Source: Auricularia sp. M13 (lineage: Eukaryota; Basidiomycota; Agaricomycetes; Auriculariales; Auriculariaceae). From it: 64,000 bases of DNA. The notes beneath the pieces are model-generated. The model did not search any database. It worked only from the letters and a program-made list of their open reading frames with translations, and was not told the origin of the DNA. The DNA is taken from positions 1,736,001 through 1,800,000 of the forward strand of contig CM073198.1 in NCBI GenBank assembly GCA_037042915.1, read 5' to 3'. Positions within the stretch are counted from its first letter, which is position 1. Every line of letters begins with the position of its first letter. Below are positions 21,697-33,047 of this stretch, piece after piece. A program made the position numbers and the translations under genes.

Positions 21697-22677
21697 ATGA
21701 CGTTCGTGGGTGAGCTCAAGTCGGCCAGATCCTGGGCGAGCATTCCTCTCGACCCGGAGCTACTGTCATTGCGTCCGGACGAAGCAGCGTTCTTCAAGAG
21801 CCAAACAGGCATTACTGACGACGCGGAGTTGAAGCAGCACATTATCACTGTGCAAGCGGACGCGTACAAGGTCGCGCCGTATCCCTGCATCCGTCGATTT
21901 GGATTCACGAGGTGAGTATGCACAAAGGCTTGCTAATATACTTGCTGAGTGTTATTCTAAAGACTCAAGATCTCTCGGCACCCGGCCTACCAAAATATAT
22001 TGAACATGGCTCACGCTCGAAGCGACGCATTGCTTCTCGATTTTGCCTGCTGCGTGGGCAACGACGCCCGCAAGATCGTTGCAGATGGCTGGCCTGCTGA
22101 TCGCGTATTCGCGTCCGATTTGCACGCAGGTAAGCAAGCACACTGCATCACCACACACCAGAGAAGCGTCATATACACACTCAATTTATGAATAGAATTC
22201 TGGGACATAGGCCATGAGCTGTTCCGCGCTCCTAGTGCGATTCGCTTCGTACCCGCCGACCTGTTTGACGACGTATCCTTGGGCCGCCTGGCAGACGAAG
22301 GACCGTTCGCAGCTATCCACGTCGCAGCATTCTTTCATCTATTCCCTCTCGAACAGCAGAGATCTGCCGTCAAACGCATTCTCTCGCTCTTATCGCATGA
22401 ATTCGGCAGCGCAATCTTTGGCTCCAATATAGGGTCTGATCTCGAAGGCTCCAGTCTTGGGCGACTCCCGTACCTGCACAACGCTGAAAGCTGGAAGGAG
22501 ATGTGGAAGAGTGTGTTCAGGGCGTCGAATGAGCCTGATCATGCGTGGGCATGTGAAGCTGAACTGCGCACGCTCGACGGCTATCTAGGCGAGGGGGTTT
22601 CGAGGAGACGTGGTGCAGACGAGGCTGGTGAAGATATGAAGTGGCTCGTATGGAGTATCCAGCGCAGACAGGTTTGA
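21697..22677 (+). CDS. Class I SAM-dependent methyltransferase, fungal family of unknown substrate
   Basis: Three exons (21697-21911, 21963-22129, 22196-22677) sum to 864 nt and give 287 aa in phase. A conserved N-terminal block is LSLRPDEAAFFKSQTGI followed by YPCIRRFGFTRLKISRHPAY, and then the SAM-binding strand ALLLDFACCVGNDARKIVAD. Acidic SDLHAEFWDIGHELF and AAIHVAAFFHLFPLEQQ follow. This matches a family common in Agaricomycetes, often near secondary-metabolism or lineage-specific genes. Motif I usually reads LDIGCCFGND; here it is LDFACCVGND, lacking the first glycine, which might weaken SAM binding. It starts about 125 bp after the HEM13 remnant on the same strand. The upstream ATG at 21658 is less likely as start. 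Confidence 0.8.
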
Positions 22678-22891
22678 TGGCAGTTCTGTTAAATTCAATG
22701 CTTGTAAAGGTGACCTTCCTGAGCGTTGCGGTCGTCTCTCCATCTCAAGACTGTAAAAATGAACCGGCCCAAGGCGGCCAGGTTCCAAAGGGTATTATTT
22801 CATATCCGAAGAAAGCTTTAAAGAAAACGACAGCGGTATGTGCGCAAAAACGCTACAGATAGGTATGCAAGGAGGGGTTTCGACCGAGGTG

Positions 22892-25341
22892 TCAGTTGCT
22901 CGTGCACTTGCCGCCGACAAGACATGTCGCGCACGTCGCGCTGTTCTTAGCGCAGAGTGCCTGGAACTTCAGGCATTGCGCTACTTGCGCGAGGGGCACC
23001 TTCGTGAAGCACTGCAGGCTCTCTTCGAAGCACTTGCCGACGGACGCGCTATCGACTACCATCAGCACGACAAAGACTTCGGCTCGGGTAAACGCTCACA
23101 AGCAGCCCTTGGCATCGGTGAACGGGGGCAGCGGCGCGGCGCAGTACGACCCGATCTTGTACGCGCAATCAGGCTCTGGTTCCTCGGGATCGGAGGGGTT
23201 CTCGGGCTCGGAGGGCGGTGTGGAAGGCTTGCAGATGTTGACGTGGAAGACGCTGGGGTCGTGGTCGCTAATGCGCGCCTTGAACGAGACAGCGTGCGTG
23301 TTCACGTGTACGTGGTCGACCTGTGGCCCACGGGCAGCAAGGGCGGGCGAGATGAAGATGTGGTCGAGCTGCTCGCTGTTGGCATTATACGCGTACGTGT
23401 AGCGCTCGACGGGCGGCACGTGCGCCGCCTCGTCGATGTCGACCAGCACGCCGTCCAGTTGGCTGTAGACGCTCGGCGTGAAGACGAACTCATTCCAGTC
23501 ACCAGACGTGATGACGGCTGCGTCCTTGTCCTTCGCGAGGATAGACTTGACAAAGTTCTGTAGGAAATATCAGTGTTTGCAACGACAGAAGGCTTATGAA
23601 ATGGAACTGACAGTAAGCGCAGCGACCTGTCCTGCGCGCTGCTCAACGCCGCCGTTCACGGGAGGGCGGGCGTCGCCTTGGTCTGAGCTGGAGCCGCCCT
23701 TGGACGTGAAGTGGACGTTGACGGTGAAGAACCGGTTGCCTGCAGGAGCGCCGACCTTCTCCCACACAGCAACAATAGGCTTGCGCGAGGCGTCCCAGAC
23801 ATCGCTAGCGGGTTCGATGCGGCCGGGGTTGAACTTGAGGTTGAGCTGGCCGTCCGCGTCTGTGGTGACTTCATTCGCGTCGAGGGCGCCGCCCACCGTG
23901 CCGGGCACGAGCGTGACGCGGTCCGCGAGCCATGCGTAGGCAACGCGAATGTTGCCGCCCGGCTGGCCGCCGTCTTTGTTGTTTTCGGGCGCGATGTCGA
24001 CGAAGGAGTACTTGAGCGTGCCATTCGAGACCGACGCGATGGTGTCGACGAGCTTTTGCAGCGTGCCGTTTGCGGACGTGTTGCCGTTGTCCGTCGCACC
24101 GTTGTCGTCCTGGATCTCCTGCAAGAACACGATCTCGGGGCCCTTCAGGCTGTTGACGATGTGGTTCGCCGCGGCAGGGAGGTGTGACGAGTTGACGCTC
24201 ATATTCTCCGTATTGTAGTCGCCGGCGAAAAGCACGCACGCGTCCTCCGATTTTTCGAGCTCGGCGACAGGCGCTGTCGCGTTGGCAGTGTTAAGGACGG
24301 TGGCATTGGTCAGCGGGAGAATTGAGTAGAAACCGAAAATGTATTCGACAACGCCTGTGATGTCGTCCAGCTCAGCGCCCATGAACGTGATTGGGTGCTT
24401 GGTGCCATCCAGCGGGCTGCCGATAATGACCGCCTCGGGGTTCATGTCGGGGCTGCCATCTGGGTCTGTCAACTAGCGTCAGATATACTGGTGCATGAAT
24501 ATGCGCAAAGAAACATACTTCCGGTCATCGTGAGCCCGCCACGCGCGTTGAGGCCGGTGACAGGGTAGTCGCCGCGCACCCAGAATTCGCCTTGAATAAT
24601 TAAGCAATGAGCATTCATAGTCACTGGAACATAATTGCGTACCATATTGGTTCTCAAAGTTGAGCGCCACTGGCTTCTTGATCGTGACAAGCATGCCCTC
24701 GAGGGATTCCCAGAAGTCAAGGCCGTACTTTTCGGGTTCCAGAGCAGGGTTGACAGCCTGAAGCTGCGAACCGTTATTGGGTGTGGCTAGGAATCCGCCC
24801 GCTATCACATATGGCTCAATACGTCGTCCGCGACACGGGGAATGATACGCACGTCCAACGTCAAGAGAAGTGTAAACGGATGTTGGTGGGTTACGATCAA
24901 CACCAAGAACGATCGGTTCAACGGTGTGGCCGCTGGAGAGCACAGTGATGTTCGTTGGCGAGCCGAGCTCGGTCAGTGTAAGATACTGATCCTGCGACCT
25001 AAATTCCTGCACTTTGCCGTTCACCGAGACCTATGTGACGCATCAATACTCGCCGAGCAAAAGCTATAGATAAGGACGCCTACCAAATCTCCAACCTGAA
25101 CCGCATTGCGCACAGTCGCCGAAGTAGAATAGACATGTAAGCCGCTCGACACGCGCGCATCGTCCGTGGGTCCGCTCTGGATCCAGAAGCCCGAAGATCC
25201 CTTGGCCGTGACAACGCCAGTGACGGCAACGTTTTGGTTCGCCAGAGGGGAGGCGAAGGAGGAGCCCTGTACGTCGGTCGCGTTGTAGACCACCGCGGCA
25301 CGCGCCGCAGCGACAGCCAGAGCAAGGACGGCAGCAAGCAT
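22892..25341 (-). CDS. Secreted endonuclease/exonuclease/phosphatase-family nuclease (ExeM/NucH-like DNase)
   Basis: The start MLAAVLALAVAAARA is a signal peptide. Then comes an OB-fold-like segment (VAVTGVVTAKGSSGFWIQSG to SGLHVYST), as in the YhcR-type nuclease family, a middle domain with SVYTSLDVG and ESLEGMLVTIKKPVALNFEN, and the DNase-I-like catalytic domain. Catalytic-domain blocks are LFAGDYNTENM, PEIVFLQEIQDD (metal-binding Glu), NIRVAYAWLADRV, FFTVNVHFTSKGGS, SEQLDHIFISPAL and RISDHDPSVFHV (catalytic His/Asp). A Pro/Glu linker is followed by a Cys-rich tail (CFEESLQCFTKVPLAQVAQC to CTSN) reached through a short intron ending gatag. There are at least six introns. It probably degrades extracellular DNA for nutrients. 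Confidence 0.88.
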
Positions 25342-26041
25342 CGAAGCAAAAGGAAAAAAGAAAGCCGTGGCAAGGGCGAACAGCTGCGGGCCGCATTTTC
25401 GTCGCTGGCCTTGCTTTTATCTCTGCACGCGCATCGCATCACGGCGGCTTGACGCGGGTTTCCAATGTCTCCGTGTCAGGTCCTGTCCTCGAGGTGCCCA
25501 GCAGCACGTGGGCACAATTGCTCCCCGACGCATGCATATAGTACGTCGAGCCCAGTACGGTGATTCTGTCTGTCGAAGAGCGGACTTGTCGAGAACGCGC
25601 ACGTTCGTATCTGACTGAACAAGATGCAGTGCAGCCTCCAGATGATTATCTTGGCACGGCGGTCGACCTGAAAGATAATCAAGTATTTTCAAATTATTTT
25701 GCCACCGCCCCCGCCGTTCGCGGCCGATAGTCTGGCAGAGTGGACTGGGGGCGAACGGCGCAGGACTTCTGGCCGGCGTTGGACGTTGAGGACGCAGATG
25801 TTCGAGAAGCGGGCTTTTTCAGTGTTCTATACGCCATGCCAGACGTGTCAAGTGCGCGTAGAGCGGGGTATGCGTTGGTGGCATTCCGTTAACCATGCAG
25901 ACACCGTCCGTTTTGCTGTAAGCATTCGAGATGGTCAGGGCGCTAGCAAACGATGGTGGTTTCATCGGAGTTCGAAAGCGTGCCAAGTTGTGTATTTTGA
26001 CTTTTTTGCTTTAAGTATAGTAAATTACTCACTTTTTGCAA
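25342..26041. other. Intergenic, no gene recognised
   Basis: Upstream region of the nuclease gene and 5' flank of the tRNA. Nothing recognisable apart from short open frames. Confidence 0.55.
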
Positions 26042-26121
26042 GCGTTAATGGGGTAGTGGTAACCTTGATCGTTGCCACTTGCTGACTCGATCAGCCGGGG
26101 GTTCGATTCCCCCTTAACGCA
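26042..26121 (+). tRNA. tRNA-Gly (GCC) with a 9-nt intron, second copy
   Basis: Identical over all 80 nt, including the putative intron, to the copy at 6318. The flanks share only a few bases (GCAA before; A after). TTTT follows a few bases downstream as a Pol III terminator. The arms and anticodon assignment are as for the first copy. Confidence 0.88.
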
Positions 26122-26639
26122 AAGTCTTTTGTACGTGAGCTTAATACATGCCTTTGTCATGGTATTTTGTTGTGGCACTGCGTTTGGGTGCAATGTTTCG
26201 TTAATTCTGACTTCAGGAGAGAACCTCTTGCATGGTTCTATCCTAAACATGAAGAGGTTCTACCCTCAAAGCATTCGAACCATATCGCTCTGCAACGAAT
26301 CTCCTGCCAGACAGACGCCCCTTACCATCGTAAAGCTTAGGCTGGCTGTTCTGTTACAGAGTACTTCTACTGATACACGGCCACGTTGTAATAGGTACAT
26401 CGTATTGATCCAGGGGGATGTCACCGTTGCCGCGGATGAAGCTCATGCTTGACTGCGACGTTATCAAAGTTGGCCATCATCTAACTGAAGACAGAATGTG
26501 CAACCTTGGAAGTAAGAGGCTAGATTCATACCGCTGCAAAGGTGTCTTCAACGCTACTGGGCTTTGTTGTGCGACCATCCGCTGTAGGGTTATCAGTAAT
26601 CCGATGCTCTCCGATGTGCCCTGATGCTTACAGAAATCT
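26122..26639. other. Intergenic, no gene recognised
   Basis: AT-richer sequence between the tRNA and the SDR remnant. No supported feature. Confidence 0.5.
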
Positions 26640-27340
26640 GTGATATTTTCCACACCTTTGCTAGCGAGGAAGGCAGCGACTGAGGAAATGCTTGCGGGAT
26701 CGAGCTCCTGGTCGTCTCAATGGCAGGATGACGTTGACAAGAGCGTTATTCGACTTTCCCTCGAGCCTCCGTTTGCACTAGAAAACTGAGATTTGTGTGA
26801 GCACTATGGTGGCAGGGTTTCTTCGCGCACTGCTGCTTTGTTTTCGGCTCCATCTATCACGGAATCGTGTCACAATCGTCCTGCTGGAACCCACTGTGTC
26901 TTACTCACTTATTACTAAAGGCTACACAGCGCGTCCGCCCGCTCGCCGGTTTAAGGACGCGCTGTAAGTAGTGTCTGCTTTCAGACTATCACTTAAGCCC
27001 GCAGAAGACGCAGTAAAGACCACACGACCGTAGTTCTGGTTCTTGAAAATAGCCTTCGTGATCTATATTCGCAAGTCAGCTCCTTGCGCCGCGAAGAGAG
27101 CGGATTGAGGTGCACTTTATAAGCAGCGCCGAAAACTCATGCTAAGTTAGACTGTTGGTAAGTAATCAGGATTTGCTCACTGAAGATGCGCGTTGATGGT
27201 CTCATCCAACTGCTCGCGCGTAACCTGGGGGACGGCCGTAACAGGGGAAATATCTGCATTCATAGCGAGTGCATGGATTGCGCCGTACGCATTGATTGCA
27301 GTCTGCAGGATTGAGGCCGCATCGTCAGCATGTAGTCACC
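26640..27340 (-). pseudogene. Decayed FOX2-like SDR fragment (second-domain region)
   Basis: Translated minus-strand patches resemble the second SDR domain of the gene at 11834-14188. AINAYGAIHALAMNADIS with VTREQLDETINAHLQ corresponds to DAFGGVHAIVASAALS...WNDTLTVHL. ITKAIFKNQNYGRVVFTASS corresponds to KACWPIFKAQKFGRIVTTAS. LDPASISSVAAFLASKGVEN corresponds to NASVAAVAAFLVRK. Stops and lost segments separate the patches. No open gene can be drawn, and I infer a dead copy. Confidence 0.65.
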
Positions 27341-28841
27341 GCCTTTCCATCATCTGAAGAAAGAATGAGACGATCATCATGAAATTGGGAAAAACATTGT
27401 ATCGCAGTACCTGCAAATGTAACTGCTTGGCATATCCCGAATTGCATACAATTTCTCACATTGTATGTAAGCGAGACGGACCCTTACTTTTAAATGTAAA
27501 CTCAACTTTACGATACCAGAATCTCGTCAGCCTGGGCCAGCAATTGGAAGGCCGGTCAGCCGGCTGTCAAGCTTGTGTCCGCTGCTCAACACAATACAAG
27601 TTGACCAGCGGTCTGGGTAAGCCTGGTACCTCAGTGACAAATCTACCAATTGCTACGGACTGCATTAGCTACACAGGCCCCGCACTCATACAATGCAGCT
27701 CTGAACGCACGGCCTTCGCTTTTGCTCTCGTCACGAAACTGTACGAAAGGGATAATTTATGCAAGTATATTGTGCAATCATCAAGTCTACATGGCGCGGA
27801 CACGGTATGCAGGATGGGGGGAATAACGACAACGCACGAGAGTGTGGTCACTGCCGCAGAAAATTGGATATAGAACGGGTCAGTATACGTAGAGGATAAA
27901 GCGAGCCACAGCGAGAAGATCAAGATTCAGAAAGAGTAGCCCCAGCTAGGAAACTGAAGCAAGACCAAGCCTAGAGCCAGCGCACAAGATGTCCCGGGTA
28001 GCACCAAACAAAGTAAACCCAATGCGAGCGAGCAGAGCAACAGCAGTATCAAAGGAAACCCAGCAGCGGCAAAGTGGAGTGATGGAATGCAGAAGAGCAA
28101 CAACGACGAGCAGGGTGATGAATGACGAGACGGGAGCACACGGTTGCGTAGGCCAGTGCGTGGGCTTGACGGAGTGTCTTGAGCCGCTCGTTTGTCGACG
28201 CTTGACGAGTCGACGCTTGACGAGGCGACACTTGACGAGGCGACGCTTGACGAGTCATGGAGGGCGTGGATCTGGCCGGACTTGCTCGGAGCGATGCGAC
28301 GAGGAAAAGAGTTGTTGAAGTTCGTTTCGGACTCCGCGGTTTGTTGACTGAAATAGTTCCGCTGCATAAGGTTCCGCTCCGGCAGCAAACGGATGCGGAT
28401 ACATAACGGATGCAACCGCCCGAGGACGGGGACAGCAAGGACCGGTGGCTGGATACAGCATCGGGGTCGGGTGCATAGACGAGAATTTATTTCAGCTAGT
28501 CCATTAAGACTTGAGAAATATTTTGAGATGCTTGTTATGAGGAGGTATATGCATCACAGCTCCCATAGTTAAATCTCTACGTATGTTTCCGCTCAATATG
28601 TTGTCGGTATGTCTCCCGGTTACACATATTATAATATATTGTAATATCCTATTCAGTCATATGTTCGTTTGCACGTGCCTATCATTCGAAGTCCGCGGAT
28701 GTAAGAGCCGACAATAGCACTGTCAGGCTGATTACGGGCTTAGATGATCATATAACAGACTGTAACAGAATGCAAAGGCCCACTTTCAATGTAACCCTAT
28801 ACATTAGCCTACCATCTTTTTCCCCATTTCATGATGATAAA
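27341..28841. other. Gene-poor stretch with a 15-bp minisatellite
   Basis: A 164-codon plus-strand frame (27379-27873) has no family resemblance. A minus frame across the minisatellite has a hydrophobic end but no support. I call no gene here. Confidence 0.5.
28194..28253. repeat. 15-bp minisatellite, four units
   Basis: Four tandem units close to GTCGACGCTTGACGA, with one or two substitutions among units. On the minus strand they would encode the repeat SSSVA/SSSVD, but the surrounding frame is not convincing as a gene. Confidence 0.85.
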
Positions 28842-28996
28842 GCAAACGGCCAAACCGTGCTCATCACCGGCGCGACGACCGCCCTCGGTTGTGCATACAC
28901 CAAGCTTTTCATAAGCCTTGGTGTCGATATAGTTCTGCATGACCTCGACGAAGCGAGCGTGAGATCTTTTGTGCATGACATCGTCAAAAGTCGGGA
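28842..28996 (+). pseudogene. FOX2-like SDR fragment (Rossmann start), plus strand
   Basis: NGQTVLITGATTALGCAYTK followed by LFISLGVDIVLHDLDEASVR reads as the beta-alpha-beta start of an SDR domain (cofactor motif TGATTALG). It continues to VHDIVKS, and no further SDR sequence follows on this strand. It faces the minus-strand remnant at 29100-29977. Confidence 0.6.
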
Positions 28997-29099
28997 TCTT
29001 GTCTCCCCTGCCGTGAAAAATAGGGCGCAACATCTCCCCGCATTTCTAGGAGCTGCAGTCTACGCGTCATCCTCTTTAGCGCCAAATGTTATATAGGGA

Positions 29100-29977
29100 T
29101 GCGACGCACGGTTGCTGGGGCGAGCGGCTTGTCCGCGCTGAGCGCGACCCCCTTCGCATGCACCACTTTGACTCTACCATCCACCCCGCAGCAACTTAAA
29201 AAAAACAGCCTTCCCATTGCATTTGGGCTACCGTCCCGGTGAGTGAGAGCAAGAACGATGGGAGTCATGAAGTCAGGCTGACTCTGCGTGAGCAAACGGA
29301 TTCCATTCGCAGATTTCGCCGCGTCGACGACTCACAGATAGCCTGCTCGTGGTGTTAATAATGTAGCCGGGTTTCCGTGCACAGAATATCGGCCAGACCG
29401 CCTGCGTGTAGGATATGGCCACTGAGGCGCACACCGATGAGAGCATCCCAATGATCGTCGGTCAATTTCTCAAGGCTATGTCCACGGTGTCAGATTGGAT
29501 TGAGACGAAGGTGATCCACGTACCTCGCAATGCTACATGTGGAATCAGCGCCCGAAACAACGAGGAGGAGGGTTGTACTCACCGGGCAGTACCCGCGTTG
29601 TTGATGAAGATGGCCACTCCGCCGTACATCTCAAGCGCAATGCGAATAATCGCTGCGCCATTAGTGATAGTGTGAGTATCTTTGATAGCCTTCCCGCCTG
29701 CTGGCAAGTTGAGATGAGACGAGAACGGCTGTAGTCTGAGTAAAGATTCGCGCACCAGCCGTGATCTCCTGAACAACTCGGTCCGCGGCCTGGCCAGACA
29801 GGTCGTTGACGACGACATTGGCACCTTGCTCAGCATACGCCAGCAGCGCATATATAGTCAAGGATGGTGAGTCGGACAGTCCATCGGCTGCGAGTCCGAG
29901 CAGGGAACGTGCGAGCGTCCGATCTTTCTACCTGTGCCAGTGATGACGACAGTCTGTCCTGCGCATGAGATGGACAT
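29100..29977 (-). pseudogene. Decayed FOX2-like SDR copy (first domain) retaining a 9-nt exon
   Basis: The start MSISCAGQTVVITGTG matches MQLSFRKQTVVVTGAG of the intact relative. YALLAYAEQGANVVVNDLSG, AADRVVQEITAG, GGVAIFINNAGTAR and LEKLTDDHWDALIGV follow. A 9-nt exon (29524-29532, CATTGCGAG) is needed between NNAGTAR and LEKL, as in the intact gene. A frame shift after GVRLSGHI then breaks YTQAVWPIFCA and IINTTS. The catalytic YxxxK segment is missing, and the sequence resumes at DFMTPIVLALTH and KPLAPATV. It is therefore a host pseudogene. Confidence 0.8.
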
Positions 29978-30724
29978 AGCGAAGGATAGTTTGCATGCGT
30001 CAATCCCGTGGGATTTGTACTCGGCGCTGCTTCGTGATTCAAAGGGACCGAGATGACGATCTGTCCAATTACCTTGAGATATGGGTGCCTAAGGTCCTGG
30101 GTGAATCTTCGAGTCGCTACCATGGCGCGGGGAATCCTCGTAGCATATCGGCATGGCCTAGACGCGTATAGAGCCTTGAATGAGGTGGAAAATCCACAAA
30201 TATAGACCCCGGACAGCAGTATGGCTTTTGCATAAGCCGGCAGAGAAACAGATCAGCAGCGGAGCCCATTTAGAACTTCCCCAGCTTCCTCGGAGCCACT
30301 CTGGCAAGGGCGCCGAGGAAGCAGAAGCAGCCACGTGCTTGTCGGCGCCTGCGCCTGGCCAGAGCAGAAAACGTGGTACATCGAAGCAGCTAGAGGGCTA
30401 AGTAGAGCGAGCAGGTTGCAGACTTGTACTGCATGTGTCGCTGCTGCCAGGTTTCACCGTTTCGGTTTGCGAGCGCAGCTCCAAACAAGGCGTGCAGAAA
30501 CTACGACACGCAAAGGTGTATTTAGACCGGGAGCGTTGTGCAGAAGTCGTCCAATCGTTCGACATGGCGGTGAAGGACGAGGAGGAAAAGCCGCTTGCAC
30601 AGCCACGCGGGGCGCCGGTGTTCAACCGGGATAATCTAGCCCAGCGATCCGGGTCGTCGTTCCGGTTCGGAGTCATCACGCACTCACGCACACACTCTGT
30701 CTCTCCTATCCACGTCTGGGCAAC
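29978..30724. other. Intergenic, no gene recognised
   Basis: 5' flank of the GNAT gene. The minus-strand frame at 30398-30871 overlaps the GNAT start and has no family resemblance. Confidence 0.5.
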
Positions 30725-31447
30725 ATGGCATACGCGCGCAAATTCGTCTACCCGCTCGAGGATCTGGCCAACGATCGCGTGAGGCTCGAACAATTCGACG
30801 TGCGTACGCTTTGAGCTGTGGCATGTGTCCCTCACAAACCTGCGGTCCTGTAGTACGAGCGCGCAGAGCATCAGGAAGTCATCGACCTAATGATCCAGCA
30901 TCCCGAGCTGCATCGCCATTTCCCGCGCCAGGGGTGGACAGAACGCGCGCATTTCGAGGCGTGGTACGCAGAGCGTGTGTCGAGCACCGACACGGCGTGC
31001 CTCTTCGCAATCTTCAACACGGCCGTGTCCCCGCCCGCTCCCGCGGGTCTCATCGGTCTCATACACGCCGACACGAACAACGAGGTGGCCGAGCTCGGAT
31101 TCCTCTACATCCTCCCGAAATGGCAGCGCACGCACGTCTTAACAAACGCTGCTGGGCTGCTCATGCAGTACACCATGGACGAGCTAAAGCTGAGACGGCT
31201 TTACTGGCTCGCGAGCACGGAGAACCCCGCGTCGAGGCGCGCGGCGGAGCGGCTGGGCTTTGCGTTCGAGGGGATTGCGAGGTGGTACGTCAAGACGGCC
31301 GAGGGGAAGAGGGAGGAGGACGGCCATCGACGAGGGGATGAGAAGAGGCTGGGCATGCATGTTGCCACACTTGCTGTATGCTGGGATGATTGGGAGGAGG
31401 GTGGGGTAAGGGAGGCGTTGGTGAAGCAGATGCAACGCACCGCGTAA
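30725..31447 (+). CDS. GNAT-family N-acetyltransferase (Acetyltransf_3 type)
   Basis: Two exons (30725-30799, 30854-31447) give 222 aa. The start MAYARKFVYPLEDLANDRVR leads into the strand-helix N-terminus. LFAIFNTAVSPPAPAGLIGL and VAELGFLYILPKWQRTHVLT form the acetyl-CoA-binding core, and LRRLYWLASTENPASRRAAE followed by RLGFAFEGIARWYV forms the C-terminal part typical of RimJ/RimL-like enzymes. It is probably cytosolic, acetylating a small molecule or a protein N-terminus; the substrate cannot be told. The 54-nt intron joins LEQFD to YERAEHQEVI in phase. No breaks were seen. Confidence 0.88.
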
Positions 31448-33047
31448 ACAGCTGGAACCAAGAACTGCTTCAGTTGCATTGCTCAAGTCCCTCTAGAAAA
31501 AGAAATATATCCTGAACAAAGCTGTGATCGAGGAGACGGAATCGCAGTATACGGGACTTTGATACCCTCGTTCCATCTTGAAGCTATTTGGTCGAGTGAA
31601 ATACCCACCAGCCGCTCGGTGTTAAATGCCTGTGTCAACATATCTTCGCTATTCAGTGATATATTCTTGAGGCAGTACGTTCAAGGTTGAGGTTGAATTC
31701 TAGGTTATAGGGCCATCTCGTCCGCAATGGAGAGACAAGTATGCGGCATCCGCTGCGAGAGGGCATTCTGATCCATAGACTGGTGAAGGCAGCTCGTATC
31801 GTACAAAGCACTGATGATGTCCTAGCCCAGATCTGGCACCAGGAGACTAAGAGAAAAGGATAAGACACTGCCGCGAACAGCATAACCAAGCCAGTAGTCG
31901 CAGGAGATAGGACATGCTGAATCAAGCCAGGTTGTTGTCCTAGAAGGTAAGTTCCCGACTGTAACAACACGAGTGCAAGCTTGCTCCGAGTCCTCGGTCA
32001 CGATCGCAGACCCAAGGGAGGTGTGGGAAAGTCACGACACCCTGCGGTGCGTCCGGACCGCTGGACTGCGCTGTCGTCATTTGGCATCGGTGTAACAGCT
32101 CGGGAAATTGTCGACGGCCGCGTGCGAAAAGCCTGGGAATCTGATTCTCGCAGACCACTGCTCCGCGCCTCAGGACACCTATCGCGACCGTGCGGCCTAC
32201 CCTGAGATAGTCGGTGGCAATCTGTCCATTAGTGTGCGCTTGACCAACGAGGAAGGCGAGGAGAAGTGCAGGAAGCCGTTCCGTCGCCAGACTCAGATTT
32301 CGCAGCAGGAGTCCGAACCGAGGATACGCCGTGGCCGCCCAAAGCTCAATGGCGCAGAAAAAGCCTATCCGCTCACTGCGTGTACGGGCAGAGAAGTACG
32401 CGCGAATGTAGCTCCCCTTCGCATTTCTCCATGTGCTGGGGTTGCGGGCCGGACTGTACGTGTCGACACAGGACGCCGCTTGAGGACATGTATATAGGTT
32501 GTGATGGGAGGAGAGGGTTCCAACATCCCTGCCTGCTTTTGACGTCAATGGCCGTGGTACAGCACGCGCCCTCGCGGCACTGCGCTCGACGCTATTCGCT
32601 GAGAGATGCTGTCCGCAGCGGGAGCGATGGTCAGACGAGTGCGGCCTGGGAGACGGCCGATCCGGCTGTTCGGAGCGGCAACGCCGTCCGGCGGCTCAAG
32701 CGGGGTAATTCTCGGCCCTTGAAAAGGGGCACGAGCGCGCCGCCCGCGACGCTTAAGGTCCCTCTCACCCACCAATTGCTTGCACTGCCTGTCATGGTGA
32801 GCGCAGTGTCGTCGAGAACGCCGCACGCGACGCTGACGTAAATTTCTGCACAGAGTAACGCGTCGGCTCGTGTCCTCGATGGCGTACGCACCCGCCAGTG
32901 TCGCCGTCGCCGCGCTTGTAGCTGACCATCGTTGCGCAATGCAGCCCGCGTTGGCTGGAGCCGCCGTCGCGAGCAAGGCGCAGAAGGCGGCTACCGCTGC
33001 CGTGAGCGCCCAAACCCTGCATGGAACGCTGACCGTTTTTTGACTCT
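31448..33047. other. Intergenic, no gene recognised
   Basis: Several short minus-strand frames (for example 31940-32548 and 32545-32976) lack family resemblance and consistent splice structure. A hydrophobic Ala-rich minus frame near 33000 has no start codon. I call nothing here. Confidence 0.5.

Noticed and set aside
22838-23563. 241-codon plus-strand frame opposite the nuclease gene
   Set aside because: The minus strand carries the clear DNase-like exons with catalytic residues; this frame is its shadow.
27379-27873. 164-codon plus-strand frame
   Set aside because: Sits in decayed AT-richer sequence. No family resemblance or splice structure.
28194-28253. Short regular repeats considered as a CRISPR-like array
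   Set aside because: Four contiguous 15-bp units without spacers in a eukaryotic genome; a simple minisatellite.
31940-32548. 203-codon minus-strand frame
   Set aside because: No domain and no neighbouring exons. Likely chance in GC-rich DNA.
32545-33040. Ala-rich hydrophobic minus-strand segment resembling a signal peptide
   Set aside because: There is no in-frame ATG before it and the upstream sequence is antisense to the GH94 first exon.
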